Origin: Ascidia mentula
Taxonomy: Eukaryota; Chordata; Ascidiacea; Phlebobranchia; Ascidiidae
Length of the DNA: 64,000 nt
Reading direction: 5' to 3'
NCBI GenBank assembly: GCA_947561715.1
Contig: OX387202.1
Span: 16,505,001-16,569,000, forward strand
Shown here in pieces: positions 12,095 to 22,348 of the stretch. Below the pieces are notes generated by a model that was given only the letters and a program-made list of their open reading frames with translations, was not told the origin of the DNA and did no database searches. The stretch's first letter is position 1; each line of letters begins with the position of its first letter. Both the position numbers and the translations under genes were made by a program.

Positions 12095-12307
12095 TTATTT
12101 TGAATGCAGATTAGAGGCAAAACTTGGTTCGCATTCAACTAATTCCGGTATGACAGGTAGTTCGCGTTCAGTTGTGTTGTAAACCTGTTGCCCGTCAGGT
12201 ATAAGCATATTTCTCTTTAGCGTCACCGAGCGGTTACTATAAGTGAGAAGTCGTGGCCGTCGGGTAACGTTTTTGCACATCTGGCGACTTTTGTTGATGT
12301 CTTCGAC
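12095..12307 (-). CDS. terminal exon of an unidentified minus-strand gene, array copy 1
   Basis: The exon begins after a clear acceptor (TTATTCCACATTCAG on the minus strand) with VEDINKSRQMCKN and ends with the stop at 12095; an AATAAA signal follows at once. The peptide of about 70 residues is basic at first (RRPRLLTYSNRS) and acidic later (PVIPELVECEPS). Acceptor, frame and stop are kept in all three array units. I found no upstream exon and no known domain. It converges on the secreted precursor gene, sharing a short AT-rich polyadenylation zone. Confidence 0.45.
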   Translation of the reverse strand, partial: VEDINKSRQMCKNVTRRPRLLTYSNRSVTLKRNMLIPDGQQVYNTTERELPVIPELVECEPSFASNLHSK

Positions 12308-12993
12308 CTGAATGTGGAATAAGAAACGGTTTTACATTTTTTCGACACGCGCTTTGACTTGATTTTTTGTTCAATTTTGTTTCTCGCAAAATCATGGAAG
12401 AAACAGTTCATTAAAATGACCAAACCCATAAAAAAAAGTCATAAATAACCCGTTTTGTAGACAACATACAACTTTTCGTCTTTAACCATATGGTGAAAAA
12501 AGTGACTGCTGTTAAAAAAAACAGCTCTTCTCCATGTTTGTAGAGAACAATTACAGGACGAACATTCAGAAAGTATTTTTTCGACTAATATAAACAAAAC
12601 AACGATATTGTTGTTATCATACAAGCAGCTTGGGTAAATTTAAAAACAGACGCTCGGGTAAATTAAGTTTCGATGAAAAAAAACTGATGCCATTGTCTAT
12701 GAGGGAAAAGTGGACAAAAGTTTCGTGAATGAAACCACAGAAACGGATTCCCTGAAACAAGATCCATTCAATCAGCCCGGCATTGTTTTAGTAAAAAAGC
12801 AAACAGCTTTTTACAATAAATACAACTTTTGCGGCAAGATGTTTAGATTACCATTTCATTTCGTACGTGTTGGTGCTTTGAAAAGGTGTTCTTTGAAAGC
12901 ATGTTTCTCTAAAAGTAGTTTTGCAACCTAAATTATATAAATTGTTCAACAATTTCAGGTTGTTTATAAGTAGTTGGGTATACTGAATTTACA

Positions 12994-13840
12994 ATGGTCG
13001 CCAGAACTCTGATGTTGTGCCTTCTCGTTTTGTTGTGTGCAAACGAAATTGTTCAAGTCGCCACCCAAGTTATAAGGTAACTAACCACCAGTGAATATAT
13101 TTAGTTACGTTTTTTGTTGTGATTTTAATTTCCCTGAACCAATTGATGCCTAACGTGGAAGATGGCGTGCGAATTGAATAGAAACAAAAATGCCTACATA
13201 CAGTGCATACTGTTTCGCCCTATGAACGTTTTGCATAGTTCTAAAACACTAATTCTCAACAGCTGAACTGATAGGACCTTACGCATTGTAACAAAGTACA
13301 CGGTCGGCAAGCCACTGATCGTTTGTCTCATTTGCTTCTATCCAATTCACCACTTTGTATCTAGCATTTCTTTTAGCTTGTAGCATTCGTAAATTGACAC
13401 CATGTAACCTTTGAGGTGGCCTGAATTCATAAAAAGGGTTTTGAATTCCTCTTTAGTTTGACCTTGCCACAATGCCGATGTCTCAGTTCGTCTATTAAGC
13501 ACAAATTTGTTTTTTCACCAACTTAGCATCTTCCACGCAGTGGCGCATGTCGAATATCTTATTGTGCGATTGTCCTTTTGTGCAAACACAGACTTACGTC
13601 TTAATGAAGCACAGAAAAAAATGCTTGTATTTTGATTTAAGAGCAGACGAGGCACATGGGATGGATCGTCAACACAACGCGCCAACTGGTGCCGGCGGAG
13701 ATGCTAGCGATGTGGCTGACGCCAAACGGCATGATAAAGACAGGAGGGTTGCACTTTCGGACGAGGCTGAAAACAACTATGAATCGTTTAGTGAATCTGA
13801 TTCTAAATCCGATAATGATGATGATATCAACGATATGTAA
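12994..13840 (+). pseudogene. secreted precursor gene, array copy 2 (frame not continuous)
   Basis: Exon 1 is 12994-13076 with the same signal peptide as copy 1 (final residues TQVIR instead of THAIR). The acidic-tail frame is open to the stop at 13840 and ends SDNDDDINDM, with fewer Asp codons than copy 1. As in copy 1, neither candidate acceptor joins the signal exon to the acidic tail without interruption. Confidence 0.5.
13258..13292 (+). repeat. degenerate hammerhead-like repeat in array intron (unit 2)
   Basis: The phrase AACAGCTGAACTGATAGGAC followed by CTTAC mirrors the hammerhead repeat at 2588 (AACAGCTGCACTGATGAGAC then CTTAC). The core is altered and no stem II or cleavage site remains, so it cannot be active. 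It marks the start of the extra intron sequence found in units 2 and 3 only. Confidence 0.45.
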
Positions 13841-14403
13841 ACGTGGGATATGTTATTGCATTGAAAATAAACAGAGTATCGATGTAATTTAGTGTGCACA
13901 TTGGTGTAGTTTTGCTTCTCATATGAAAGGTAATTACCATTTGCCTAAAGTTGCCATTGTTGAAAGAAAGTTAAGGCAAAATTTTGAACAACTTTGGGCA
14001 AAGGTTTCAGTTATAAAACCTAACGTAAATGCATGAATTCAGATAAAGCTCCTAAAGGGGAGAAATTTAATGTGAATTTTATCAGATAGATTTCAGGTGA
14101 TTAATATTTAAAACAATTGGTTGAAATTAAATGCTGCAAAAAAATAATAAAATTATGGCGAAATCCCATGGTGAATACAATATTTCTACACGAGTTAAAT
14201 CAACAAGTCGGACTAAAAGGCAAAATGACGCCCTGTACACGATTTGAACCAACAAGCCTCGTCATCCCATGATCCTCTTTACTAATCTAAAAGTTAATCG
14301 CAAAATTCTGCACATGTCGTAACGCATTTGTTTAGTGATCGCAAAACACAAATAAGGTAAATTAGAAATAATGGAATAGAAACAAACACAAAATAAAGGC
14401 TTT

Positions 14404-14616
14404 TTATTTTGAATGCAGATTAGAGGCAAAACTTGGTTCGCATTCAACTAATTCCGGTATGACAGGTAGTTCGCGTTCAGTTGTGTTGTAAACCTGTTGC
14501 CCGTCAGGTACAAGCATATTTTTCTTTAGCGTCACCGAGCGGTTACTATAAGTGAGAAGTCGTGGCCGTCGGGTAACGTTCTTGCACATCTGGCGACTTT
14601 TGTTGATGTCTTCGAC
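14404..14616 (-). CDS. terminal exon of an unidentified minus-strand gene, array copy 2
   Basis: Same exon as at 12095-12307, with the acceptor, frame and stop preserved. A few residues differ (SVTLKKNMLVPDG). Confidence 0.45.
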   Translation of the reverse strand, partial: VEDINKSRQMCKNVTRRPRLLTYSNRSVTLKKNMLVPDGQQVYNTTERELPVIPELVECEPSFASNLHSK

Positions 14617-15292
14617 CTGAATGTGGAATAAGAAACGGTTTTACGTGTTTTCGACACGCGCTTTGACTTGATTTTTTGTTCAATTTTGTTTCTCGCAAAA
14701 TCATGGAAGAAACAGTTCATTAAAATGACCAAACCCATAAAAAAAAGTCATAAATAACCCGTTTTGTAGACAACATACAACTTTTTGTCTTTAACCATAT
14801 GGTGAAAAAAGTGACTGCTGTTAAAAAAAAACAGCTCTTCTCCATGTTTGTGGAGAACAATTACAGGACGAACAGAAAGTGTTTTTTCGACTAATATAAA
14901 CAAAACAAGGATGTTGTTGTTATCATACAAGCTGCTTGGGTAAATTTAAAAACAGACGCTCGGGTAAATTAAGTTTCGATGAAAAAAAACTGATGCCATG
15001 AGGGAAAAGTGGACAAAAGTTTCGTGAATGAAACCACAGAAACGGATTTCCTGAAACAAGATCCATTCAATCAGACCGGCATTGTTTCAGTAAAAAAGGA
15101 AACAGCTTTTTACAATAAATACAGCTTTTGCGGCAACATGTTTAGATAACCATTTCATTTCGTACGTGTTCGTGCTTTGAAAGGGTGATCTTTGAAAGCA
15201 TGTATCTCTAAAAGTAGTTTTGCAACAAAATTTATATAAATTGTTCAACAATTTCAGGTTGTTTATAAGTAGTTGGTTATTCTGAATTTACA

Positions 15293-16156
15293 ATGGTCGC
15301 CAGAACTCTGATGTTGTGCCTTCTCGTTTTGCTGTGTGCAAACGAAATTGTTCAAGTCGCCACCCACGCTATAAGGTAAGTAACCAAACCAGTGAACTTA
15401 TTTAGTTACTTTTCTTATTGTGGTTTTAATTTCCCTGAACCAATTGATTCCAAAATTGGAAGATGGAGTGCGAATTGAACAGAAGCAAATGTGCCAAATG
15501 ATCGGTAAACTACATACAGTGCATCACTGTTTCGCCCAATGAACGTTTTGCATAGTTCTAAAACACTAATTCTCAACAGCTGAACTGATAGGACCTTACG
15601 CATTGTAACAAAGTACACGGTCGGCGAGCCACTGATCATTTGTCACATTTGCTTCTATCTAATTCACTACTTTCAATCCAGCATTTCTTTTAGCTTGTAG
15701 CATTTGTAAATTGACACCATGTAATCTTTGAGGTGGCCTGAATTTGTTAAGAAGCGATTTAAATTCCTCTTCAGTTTGACTTTGCCACAATGCCGATGTC
15801 TCAGTTCGTCTATTAAGCACAAATTTGTTTTTTCACCAACTTAGCATCTTCCACGCAGTGGCGCATGTCGAAGATCGTATTGTGCGATTGTCGTAACACA
15901 GACTTACGTCTTAATGAAGCACAGAAAAATATGCTTGTATTTTGATTTAAGAGCAGACGAGGCACGTGGGATGGATCGTCAACACAACGCACCAACTGGT
16001 GCCGGCGGAGATGCTAGCGATGTGGCTGACGCTAAACGCCATGATATAGACAGGAGGGTTGCACTTTCGGACAAGACTAAAAAGAACTATGAATCGTTTA
16101 GTGACTCTAATTCTAATTCCGATAATAATGATGATGATGATATCAACGATATGTAA
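15293..16156 (+). CDS. secreted precursor with basic segment and acidic tail, array copy 3 (intact)
   Basis: Exon 1 (15293-15375) plus exon 2 (15859-16156, acceptor CTTCCACGCAG) give 381 nt, a continuous 126-residue protein. A signal peptide of about 23-26 residues (MVARTLMLCLLVLLCANE) is followed by a basic Cys-containing segment (SGACRRSYCAIVV, then MKHRKICLYF), a Gly/Ala/Asp linker and an acidic Ser/Asn/Asp-rich tail ending DDDDINDM. Charge-neutralising acidic tails occur in ascidian antimicrobial precursors such as clavanins and styelins. I see no sequence match to those, so an antimicrobial role is only inferred from layout. TATATAAATTG about 60 bp upstream is a plausible TATA box; AATAAA follows about 25 bp after the stop. 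Confidence 0.6.
15578..15613 (+). repeat. degenerate hammerhead-like repeat in array intron (unit 3)
   Basis: Same decayed sequence as at 13258-13292, at the same place in the unit 3 intron; inactive by the same criteria. Confidence 0.45.
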
Positions 16157-16724
16157 ACATGGGATATGTTATTGCATTGAAAATAAACAGAGTATCGATG
16201 TAATTTAGTGTGCACATTCGAGTAGTTTTGCTTCTCATGTGAAAGGTAATTACCATTTGCCTAAAGTTGCCAATCTTGAAAGAAAGTTAAGGCAAAATTT
16301 TGAACAATTTTGGGCAAAGGTTTTAGTTATAAAATCCAACGTAAATGCATGAATTCAGATAAAGCTCCTAAAGGGGAGAAATTTAAAGTGGATTTTATCA
16401 GATAGGTTTCAGGTGATTAATAGTTAAAACAATTGGTTGAAATTAAATGCTGCAAAAAAATAATAAAATTATGGCGAAATCCCATGGTGAATACAATATT
16501 TCTACACGAGTTAAATCAACAAGTCGGACTAAAAGGCAAAATAACGCCCTGTACACGATTAGAACCCACAAGCCTCGTCATCCCATGATCCTCTTTACTA
16601 ATCTAAAAGTTAATCGCAAAATTCTGCACATGTCATAACGCATTTGTTTAATGATCACGTCGCAAAATACAAGAAAGGTAAATTAGAAATAATGGAATAA
16701 AAACAAACACAAAATAAAGGCTTT

Positions 16725-16937
16725 TTATTTTGAATGCAGACTAGGGGCAAAACTTGGTTCGCATTCAACTAATTCCGGTATGACAGGTAGTTCGCGTTCA
16801 GTTGTGTTGTAAACCTGTTGCCCGTCAGGTATAAGCGTATTTTTCTTTAGCGTCACCGAGCGGTTACTATAAGTGAGAAGTCGTGGCCGTCGGGTAGCGT
16901 TCTTGCACATCTGACGACTTTTGTTGATGTCTTCGAC
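16725..16937 (-). CDS. terminal exon of an unidentified minus-strand gene, array copy 3
   Basis: Third copy of the exon at 12095-12307. The frame is open to the same stop, while the overlapping frame that is open in copies 1 and 2 is interrupted here. This supports the MCKN frame as the meaningful one. Confidence 0.45.
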   Translation of the reverse strand, partial: VEDINKSRQMCKNATRRPRLLTYSNRSVTLKKNTLIPDGQQVYNTTERELPVIPELVECEPSFAPSLHSK

Positions 16938-17699
16938 CTGAATGTGGAATAAGAAACGGTTTTACGTTTTTTCGACAACGCGCTTTGACTTGATTTTTTG
17001 TTCAATTTTGTTTCTCACAAAATCATGGAATAAACAGTTCATTAAAATGACCAAACCCATAAAAAAAGTCCTGAATAACCCGTTTAGCAGACAACATACC
17101 GCTAGCTTTTCCATTAATAGGCAGAATTAACACAGAACAAACAATCAGCAAGCATTTTGCGGCAAATATAAATAAAACAATGACACTGTTGTTACAATAG
17201 CAGCAGAAATGTCGAAATTTGAAAAAATGTGGTTAAAACTACTTGAGACCTGATTTCGCAGACAGCGCTCCTTACCATGTTCTTCGTTCTTGCGGTTGTG
17301 AAAAGTTTGATCACGTGACAGCGGAGGATTATTCTCTTGTGTGTCGTTTGGTGGCGGTAAATCCAAGCCAGAAGAAGCGCCGAATTCGCCGCAACAACGC
17401 AGGTTATAATTCTAAACAAATGATGAATTATAGCAAACAAATGGTGTCTTGGCTACTTGTAAACCTATTTTTAGCTATTTATTGGGCGATCTTATGAACT
17501 TAACAGATATTGAGCGGTTTTTGCCTGAAACATTTGGTAACTTTCACACATTCACAGAACACTTCATAATTATTTTGGGAAAAAATGTTGCACAAAATGA
17601 GTAAAACAAAAAGTTATAGCAAATGGTAAATTAACTTCACGTATAAAATCCAACATAAAACCGTTTTTAATCCAAAGTTTGCAGCCCTCCGTAGCCTAC

Positions 17700-17880
17700 C
17701 TTTGCAACTCCATCCCAAAAACTGTGGACAAATCATTTTGTTTCCCATTTGCTATCACCACCTGGTTGCATTGCAATTCTAGAATCTTCTCTTTCACAGT
17801 AATTGTAACCGGGACTCCCAGTTTCCCGCCATTGCTGTGTTCTAGAACCTTCGAAACCGCGATGTCCGTGCATCCCTCTC
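17700..17880 (-). CDS. internal exon of an unidentified minus-strand gene
   Basis: On the minus strand a strong acceptor (TGTATTTTTCTTTAG) opens an exon of 181 nt that ends at a GTAGGC donor. Only one frame is open, reading EGCTDIAVSKVLEHSNGGKL through to STVFGMELQ. Alternating hydrophobic stretches (VPVTITVKEKILELQ) suggest a beta-rich fold. No family recognised. The neighbouring exons were not found; the ORF at 18049-18717 has its own stop and polyadenylation signal, so it is probably another gene. Confidence 0.45.
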
Positions 17881-18048
17881 CTAAAGAAAAATACATAGTT
17901 TGTAACTTTTATTACTGTATAAAGATATAAACTTAACGGTATTTCTTTGAGTATGGTACGACAATTTGTTTGCATATGATACGGTAATTCTTTTTTTTAT
18001 TAGTGTAACAGCTGAAAGGTCGCACTGTGTGTTAAGTATAATATCCGT

Positions 18049-18717
18049 CTAAACTAAAGCTTCCAAGTGTGCTTGCAACGTCCCAGAAACATTAAAACGA
18101 CGGTCTTTACGGCATTGCAATGCACCATCAACAAACGCAGCAGCAGCAATGTACAAATATAGTTTGAGCATACCCTTGGCTAGGATTGTAGTAACACTCC
18201 CCAAATACAACCCACGTTCAGCATTTCGGGTTTGGTTGATGCAAAAACTTTTGGTGTTACGGCGTCGACGAATCTGCTTCCCCAGCGATTGCGAAGAGGT
18301 AATGACGCCCTTGTAAGTTCGAAGCGCAAAGCTTCTTAACCAGTTTTCATTGCAACAGAAAGCAGCGTGCGTAATATCCAGTTGTGAATCGGTTTCTTTT
18401 TCGTTGTGAGGAATACTTCCGCCATTGTTAGCTCCGGGATGGCCTTGGTGCACTTTGGAATTTGCATCACTTGTAAAATTGGTATCGTTGCAATCGGAGC
18501 AAGCCTGTAGTACGCTGTAGTAATTGTTATATTCGCCTCCTGGCAAAGAAAACCCAACTTTGTTACTCTCAAGCTGCCGATTTTGGTTTGTCTGCGATCC
18601 CTTTGTGACGTCACAATGCGGTTTCTGGTGTGACATAGGTCTGTTCTTTGTCAGTGCCGGAGTGGCTGGTAAGTGTCTGCGGTCGACGTTAGGCTTGATT
18701 ACGTCGGTTTCTGCCAT
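18049..18717 (-). CDS. unidentified 222-residue protein, apparently single-exon
   Basis: An ATG-initiated frame (MAETDVIKPNVDRRHLPATP) runs 222 codons to TAG and is followed within about 40 bp by AATAAA. The N-terminal half is polar, low-complexity and rich in Asn, Ser and His (likely disordered). The C-terminal third holds a basic patch (GKQIRRRRN) and a hydrophobic segment (LYLYIAAAAFVDGALQC) that could be a membrane or buried helix. No signal peptide. I recognise no domain. Length in AT-rich DNA argues for a real gene, but chance cannot be excluded. Confidence 0.45.
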   Translation of the reverse strand: MAETDVIKPNVDRRHLPATPALTKNRPMSHQKPHCDVTKGSQTNQNRQLESNKVGFSLPGGEYNNYYSVLQACSDCNDTNFTSDANSKVHQGHPGANNGGSIPHNEKETDSQLDITHAAFCCNENWLRSFALRTYKGVITSSQSLGKQIRRRRNTKSFCINQTRNAERGLYLGSVTTILAKGMLKLYLYIAAAAFVDGALQCRKDRRFNVSGTLQAHLEALV

Positions 18718-19583
18718 AGCACAAGACGTTGGGCTGTTTTTTTGCAGTTCTTACAAAAAAAATTAAACTATTGCTTGCCTATGTTAATATTACGCAGAAC
18801 AGTAGTTTAACATATCTTATCGTCTTCAAAGTATTATTAATATCATATGGTGCTGTTTATCAGCGAGTTTATAGCTAAAAACAAGTAACCAAACGGTATT
18901 TCTACACGACATTTTCGTTATAACTAAATTTGTAAGTACAAATTAGTGTACTAGCCAACCAGTAATCTTTATCTTTACAACTACTTTGTCTATCTGTTTG
19001 TTGTCTTTAGTTAAAAAATAGAATCGCCTCCTACCGTGTGCACGTACAGCTTCTATTTCTATCCTCACTTTAAGCAACAGGTATCTTATTTTTGTGTCAA
19101 TACTTGCTAACAATAAACTTTTATGTCTGTATTTTGGACCAGAAGCAATATCACCCTTGCTGACGAATAGTGCAGGTATTTCACCTATTTCCCGCGCGTG
19201 CGTTTCTTCTGGTCAGTCGACCGTAACAGGTGACGTAAGGCAATGACGAATCGCTTCGCGTGAATTGTTTTTCTGCAGTCGTGGGTAGCTCGCAACGTTC
19301 AAGACGTTGGGCGCATTTAAAAACTGTGCAACGGTCAGTGCCGCAATAACCTGTGCTGCAGTTAAACGTTGCTGAAACCAAGAAGGTGGATTCTACTCCA
19401 AAAGGGAATTACTAAAGTTAAGCATAAGTAGAACGTATGCTACTGTTCATTTTTGAAGAGAAACTGTATCTGAGATGTGCTCCCAGTACCTAACCTCTGC
19501 TTCTATGCCAGGCGTCAATTCTTTCGCAGTTTGAAAATGTAAGCCGCTCTACACTGGGTCAAATCCTTCTTAGCAGCAGAAAG
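18718..19583. other. intergenic stretch without recognisable gene
   Basis: No domain-bearing frame or clear exon was found. A locally GC-richer patch near 19185-19380 contains a short Cys-bearing minus-strand frame that I did not accept as coding. Confidence 0.5.
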
Positions 19584-19968
19584 CTAAATGCGAGTCACGC
19601 GCCCTGTGCTTTCACCATTTAACGAGTGACCTGCAACATGATCTTGTGGTGTTGGCACCAAACTTTTTTCCGTTTGAAAGCGTCTAAAAGTTTCCCACGC
19701 AAAAAGCATGGTCTGACTGGACGGAGAAAAACGGCTTATTTGTTCAGAATCGTTGTTTTTTGCTAATTTGATGATCGATGCAAAGCCGCATGGCGTATCT
19801 ATCACTATTTTAACTATTTTAATGGTTAATAATGTTGGTTCAGAAGTTGTGCGCACTGGCCGCCTTGTTGGATAAGTCCTCATTGGTCTGGTTTGTGGTG
19901 GGCGTGGTCGGTAGGTCGGTCTGGTTTGTGGTGGGCGTGGTCGGTAGGTCGGTCTGGGTCGAGGAGGC
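19584..19968 (-). CDS. Pro/Arg-rich terminal exon, possibly of the PAN-domain gene
   Basis: On the minus strand the acceptor TCATCACAAACAG opens a frame that crosses two copies of a 33-bp minisatellite (19885-19917 and 19918-19950). These encode 11-residue repeats of the type RPTYRPRPPQT. The frame then continues about 100 codons to a TAG at 19584. Because the repeat is 33 bp all three frames stay open across it, so the frame used depends on the preceding exon. Joining the PAN exon directly would put it in a different frame that stops soon, so the link is unproven. Confidence 0.35.
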
Positions 19969-20385
19969 CTGTTTGTGATGATATTTGATTTATATCATCA
20001 TGTCAAACTGATACTACATACACATCATATAGTTTTAAACAAGTTGTTTTTTGTTGCTGCCGTTGCTACCGGACATAATTAATTTTCAGGTGCTGTCGTT
20101 ATGGCAACAAGTCAACGTGACTTTTACTAACTGACGCAAACATCGGAGCTCTTTTTTTGATGCAGTTATTTCTAGAAGAAGAAATTTACCTTGTGTGTGG
20201 GGAAAAGAGAAAAGAAATTTACCTTGTTGGGGAAAAGACAGGTCTCACCATATGGGGGCGCTCAACGACGCGGCCCGGTTGCACCGGAGTTCTGTGCGCG
20301 CCATTTATCCGGTCTGTACAAATGATTTTTTTTACAACTATCCAGAATCCCTCGAATTACTTCAACATAACTCAGTCTCACAAAC

Positions 20386-20614
20386 CTGGCGACGACACAT
20401 AGAAATCATAATTTTCATTCCTTCTGACGTGGGGCCTGTGAGGTCTATCGAGGACCTCATCTCCGTTTCTGCGACCAAAACAGGAACGCGTGCGACGGTG
20501 GTAATCAAATGACAGGCAGCGTCCCCTCATGGATATACACTCTACCGCACACTCGTCAGGTGTGGCGCCCTTTAGTCTGAACACCGTCCGAGAGCGAAGC
20601 AATTCTTCGCCCAC
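20386..20614 (-). CDS. PAN/apple-domain exon
   Basis: On the minus strand an exon between acceptor TTTTGTCATAAG and donor CCAG/GTTTGT encodes a PAN/apple-like module: TPDECAVECISMRGRCLSFD, a further Cys (RSCFG) and NENYDFYV. The Cys spacing and the C..SFDY core are typical of PAN modules, which bind proteins or glycans in secreted and membrane proteins. A further donor (CTTGAAG/GTGAGT at about 20684) and a CCCCCAG acceptor upstream suggest another small exon toward the Kazal array, so the 5' part of this gene would run into the duplicated region. The rest of the gene was not identified. Confidence 0.6.
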
Positions 20615-21437
20615 CTTATGACAAAACAATATGATATGTGTGACGCAGGTATACGCAGAAAAACTCCCGCCGCCGAAACTCACCTTCAAGCACAGTATTA
20701 CACTTCAAAATTATTTTGCGCTGGGGGAAATTATGCAAACTTAAGCACGGCGCACCATTCGTAAACCGAACGTATAAGTTTGGCTGACGTCCGAATAAGT
20801 GCTGATTGGCCGTGCCAAGCTTAAACGCACTAAACCGAGCTTAAAGCAAGCTAGGCCCATACTAAACGGGTAGATAATTTTTGACTGGGATGGTTCAGCC
20901 AATTCCTTCCGCAAAACCATTGAATACAAACAGCTATTTAGACATCTCGTTTCGTGGTGAGCCCTCAACGTTGAGGTAAATTTTAAAACGCTTACTTTCA
21001 TTGTGTTGAAATGGTGAGCGAAAACATCAGTCATGCTTAAAGATTTGCACGTATTTGTAATTTGTTCAATTTTAGCGCTGGGGCATTTTGATGGGGATTG
21101 AGGTGATGCCGTTGTTGACGCCAACTTAAACTCATGAAAATAAAATCGGTCCAAGCAATGTATTTGCGTCATGTAGATAACGATTACAAGTTTAATCTCT
21201 GTCTGTGTGTTCCCAACAAAGCTTCACATTATGTACCAACATTGCCCGTTATCTTCACAGACATCTTATCAATGAACTTGACAAGGATTTCCAAGACAGT
21301 GTTTACAGACAGGACCCACACGCAGATATAAAACATTCCATCACAACAACTTTCCGCACTGTGGTTTGTGTGAATGGCGCGCTCAGACAGGAAAACATTC
21401 TGAAAAAACATTAATTCTGTGTTATAAACGCCCAGGG

Positions 21438-21444
21438 TATAAAA
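21438..21444 (+). promoter_or_regulatory. TATA box of the Kazal gene (unit 1)
   Basis: CCAGGGTATAAAAATTAG lies 129 bp upstream of the Kazal start codon and is unchanged in all eight units, giving a plausible core promoter with a 5' UTR near 100 nt. Confidence 0.6.
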
Positions 21445-21566
21445 ATTAGATTATTTTTTATAGTTTTAATCTTACACAGTTTTAAATGTATCGATTATGA
21501 AATAATTACTGTTTTCGTTTTCAATTATGGTTACATTTAGAAATCGGAGAAAGACTTGATCAAAGC

Positions 21567-22102
21567 ATGAAGACTGCAATAGTTGCACTGTTGGTCGTGT
21601 TGTTGCTCTGCACAGCTTCAGTTAGAGGTTTACCTGCGCCATGCAGACAGTTAGTATTTGTTTAAAATATGATTTATGTCATTTGTCCCTTATCGTACTT
21701 TTATTTGTCTTCATTCTCAATCTGGCATTTATATGCAAAGTTTCTCCGAACAAAATTAAGTATTAAACCGTTTGCATTCTTTTTCGTGCAATTTATGTTG
21801 ACTGATAATTTTTCAAATTTCAAGGCCTTGGAAATTATGATTTACGTAAGAATAATTTATCGTTGGTAATGATTTCTTATTCTGCCTATACTTTTATTGC
21901 AGGAAATGCCCTCGTAATTATCAACCGGTATGTGGAAGTGATGGTATAACACATGACCATATTTGCATGTTGAACTTTTCATCGTGCATACAGTAAGTAT
22001 TTCACACTAGGCAAAATATTTAAACTAAAAGTACGCATTATAATTTGCAGGGTAACCGCTGGAGGTGACGAAATTACTCTGATTAAGGAAGGAGAATGCT
22101 GA
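21567..22102 (+). CDS. secreted Kazal-type serine protease inhibitor, unit 1
   Basis: Exons 21567-21649, 21903-21992 and 22051-22102 total 225 nt and encode 74 residues. A signal peptide ([20 protein letters not shown]) is followed by one Kazal domain with six cysteines in canonical order (PC, KC, VC, IC, SC, EC) and the hallmark YQPVCGSDG. In Kazal inhibitors P1 is the second residue after the second Cys; here that is Arg (CPRNY), predicting a trypsin-like target. Single-domain secreted Kazal proteins block extracellular serine proteases by tight substrate-like binding. Exon junctions fall just before the second Cys and after the fifth. Polyadenylation signals (AATAAA) occur about 20 and 70 bp after the stop. 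The IMPACT fragment follows 247 bp downstream on the same strand. Confidence 0.93.
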
Positions 22103-22348
22103 GAAGCAAAGGTTCAAGAATAAACAAAATAAAATTGCTTCAATTTTATCGTCTTGCTTGTAATTGTTGAATAAAAGAAACATTCAATTTTGAATAATGC
22201 ACACCTATTAGCGCGATGTTTTTTTAAATTAGAAAGCAGAGGCAACTTTATTCCTTGAACCTTGATGGTGCGGATAATAAGGGGCAAAATTGTAGCGGGG
22301 AAGTCCCTGAAAAATGGACAGTGCGTTTTGACTGGATTGTTTGTAATA

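Larger units (their letters stand above)
10417..17215. repeat. tandem array of three 2.1-2.3 kb units plus a decayed fourth
   Basis: Units start at the shared phrase ACAACTTTT at 10417, 12468 and 14777. A short diverged fourth start lies at about 17092-17215. Each unit holds, in order, an upstream region with a TATATAAATTG box, a two-exon secreted precursor gene on +, and a conserved terminal exon on -. Units 2 and 3 have a longer intron than unit 1: about 260 bp extra, starting with sequence resembling the hammerhead repeat. Units are closely similar by eye, indicating recent duplication. Confidence 0.85.

Noticed and set aside
17243-17497. Plus-strand frame with a Cys-containing start and a hydrophobic C-terminus
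   Set aside because: It lacks an upstream ATG; a possible acceptor exists but no partner exon, so support is too weak.
19181-19381. Minus-strand Cys-containing 66-residue frame
   Set aside because: No acceptor, no domain and no link to the neighbouring PAN exon; probably a chance frame in a GC-richer patch.
21134-21414. Short plus and minus frames upstream of each Kazal gene
   Set aside because: They overlap the promoter and 5' flank, have no domain, and the TATA box at 21438 lies downstream of them.
21669-21869. 66-residue frame beginning [14 protein letters not shown], present in all units
   Set aside because: It lies wholly in intron 1 of the Kazal gene; conservation reflects recent duplication.
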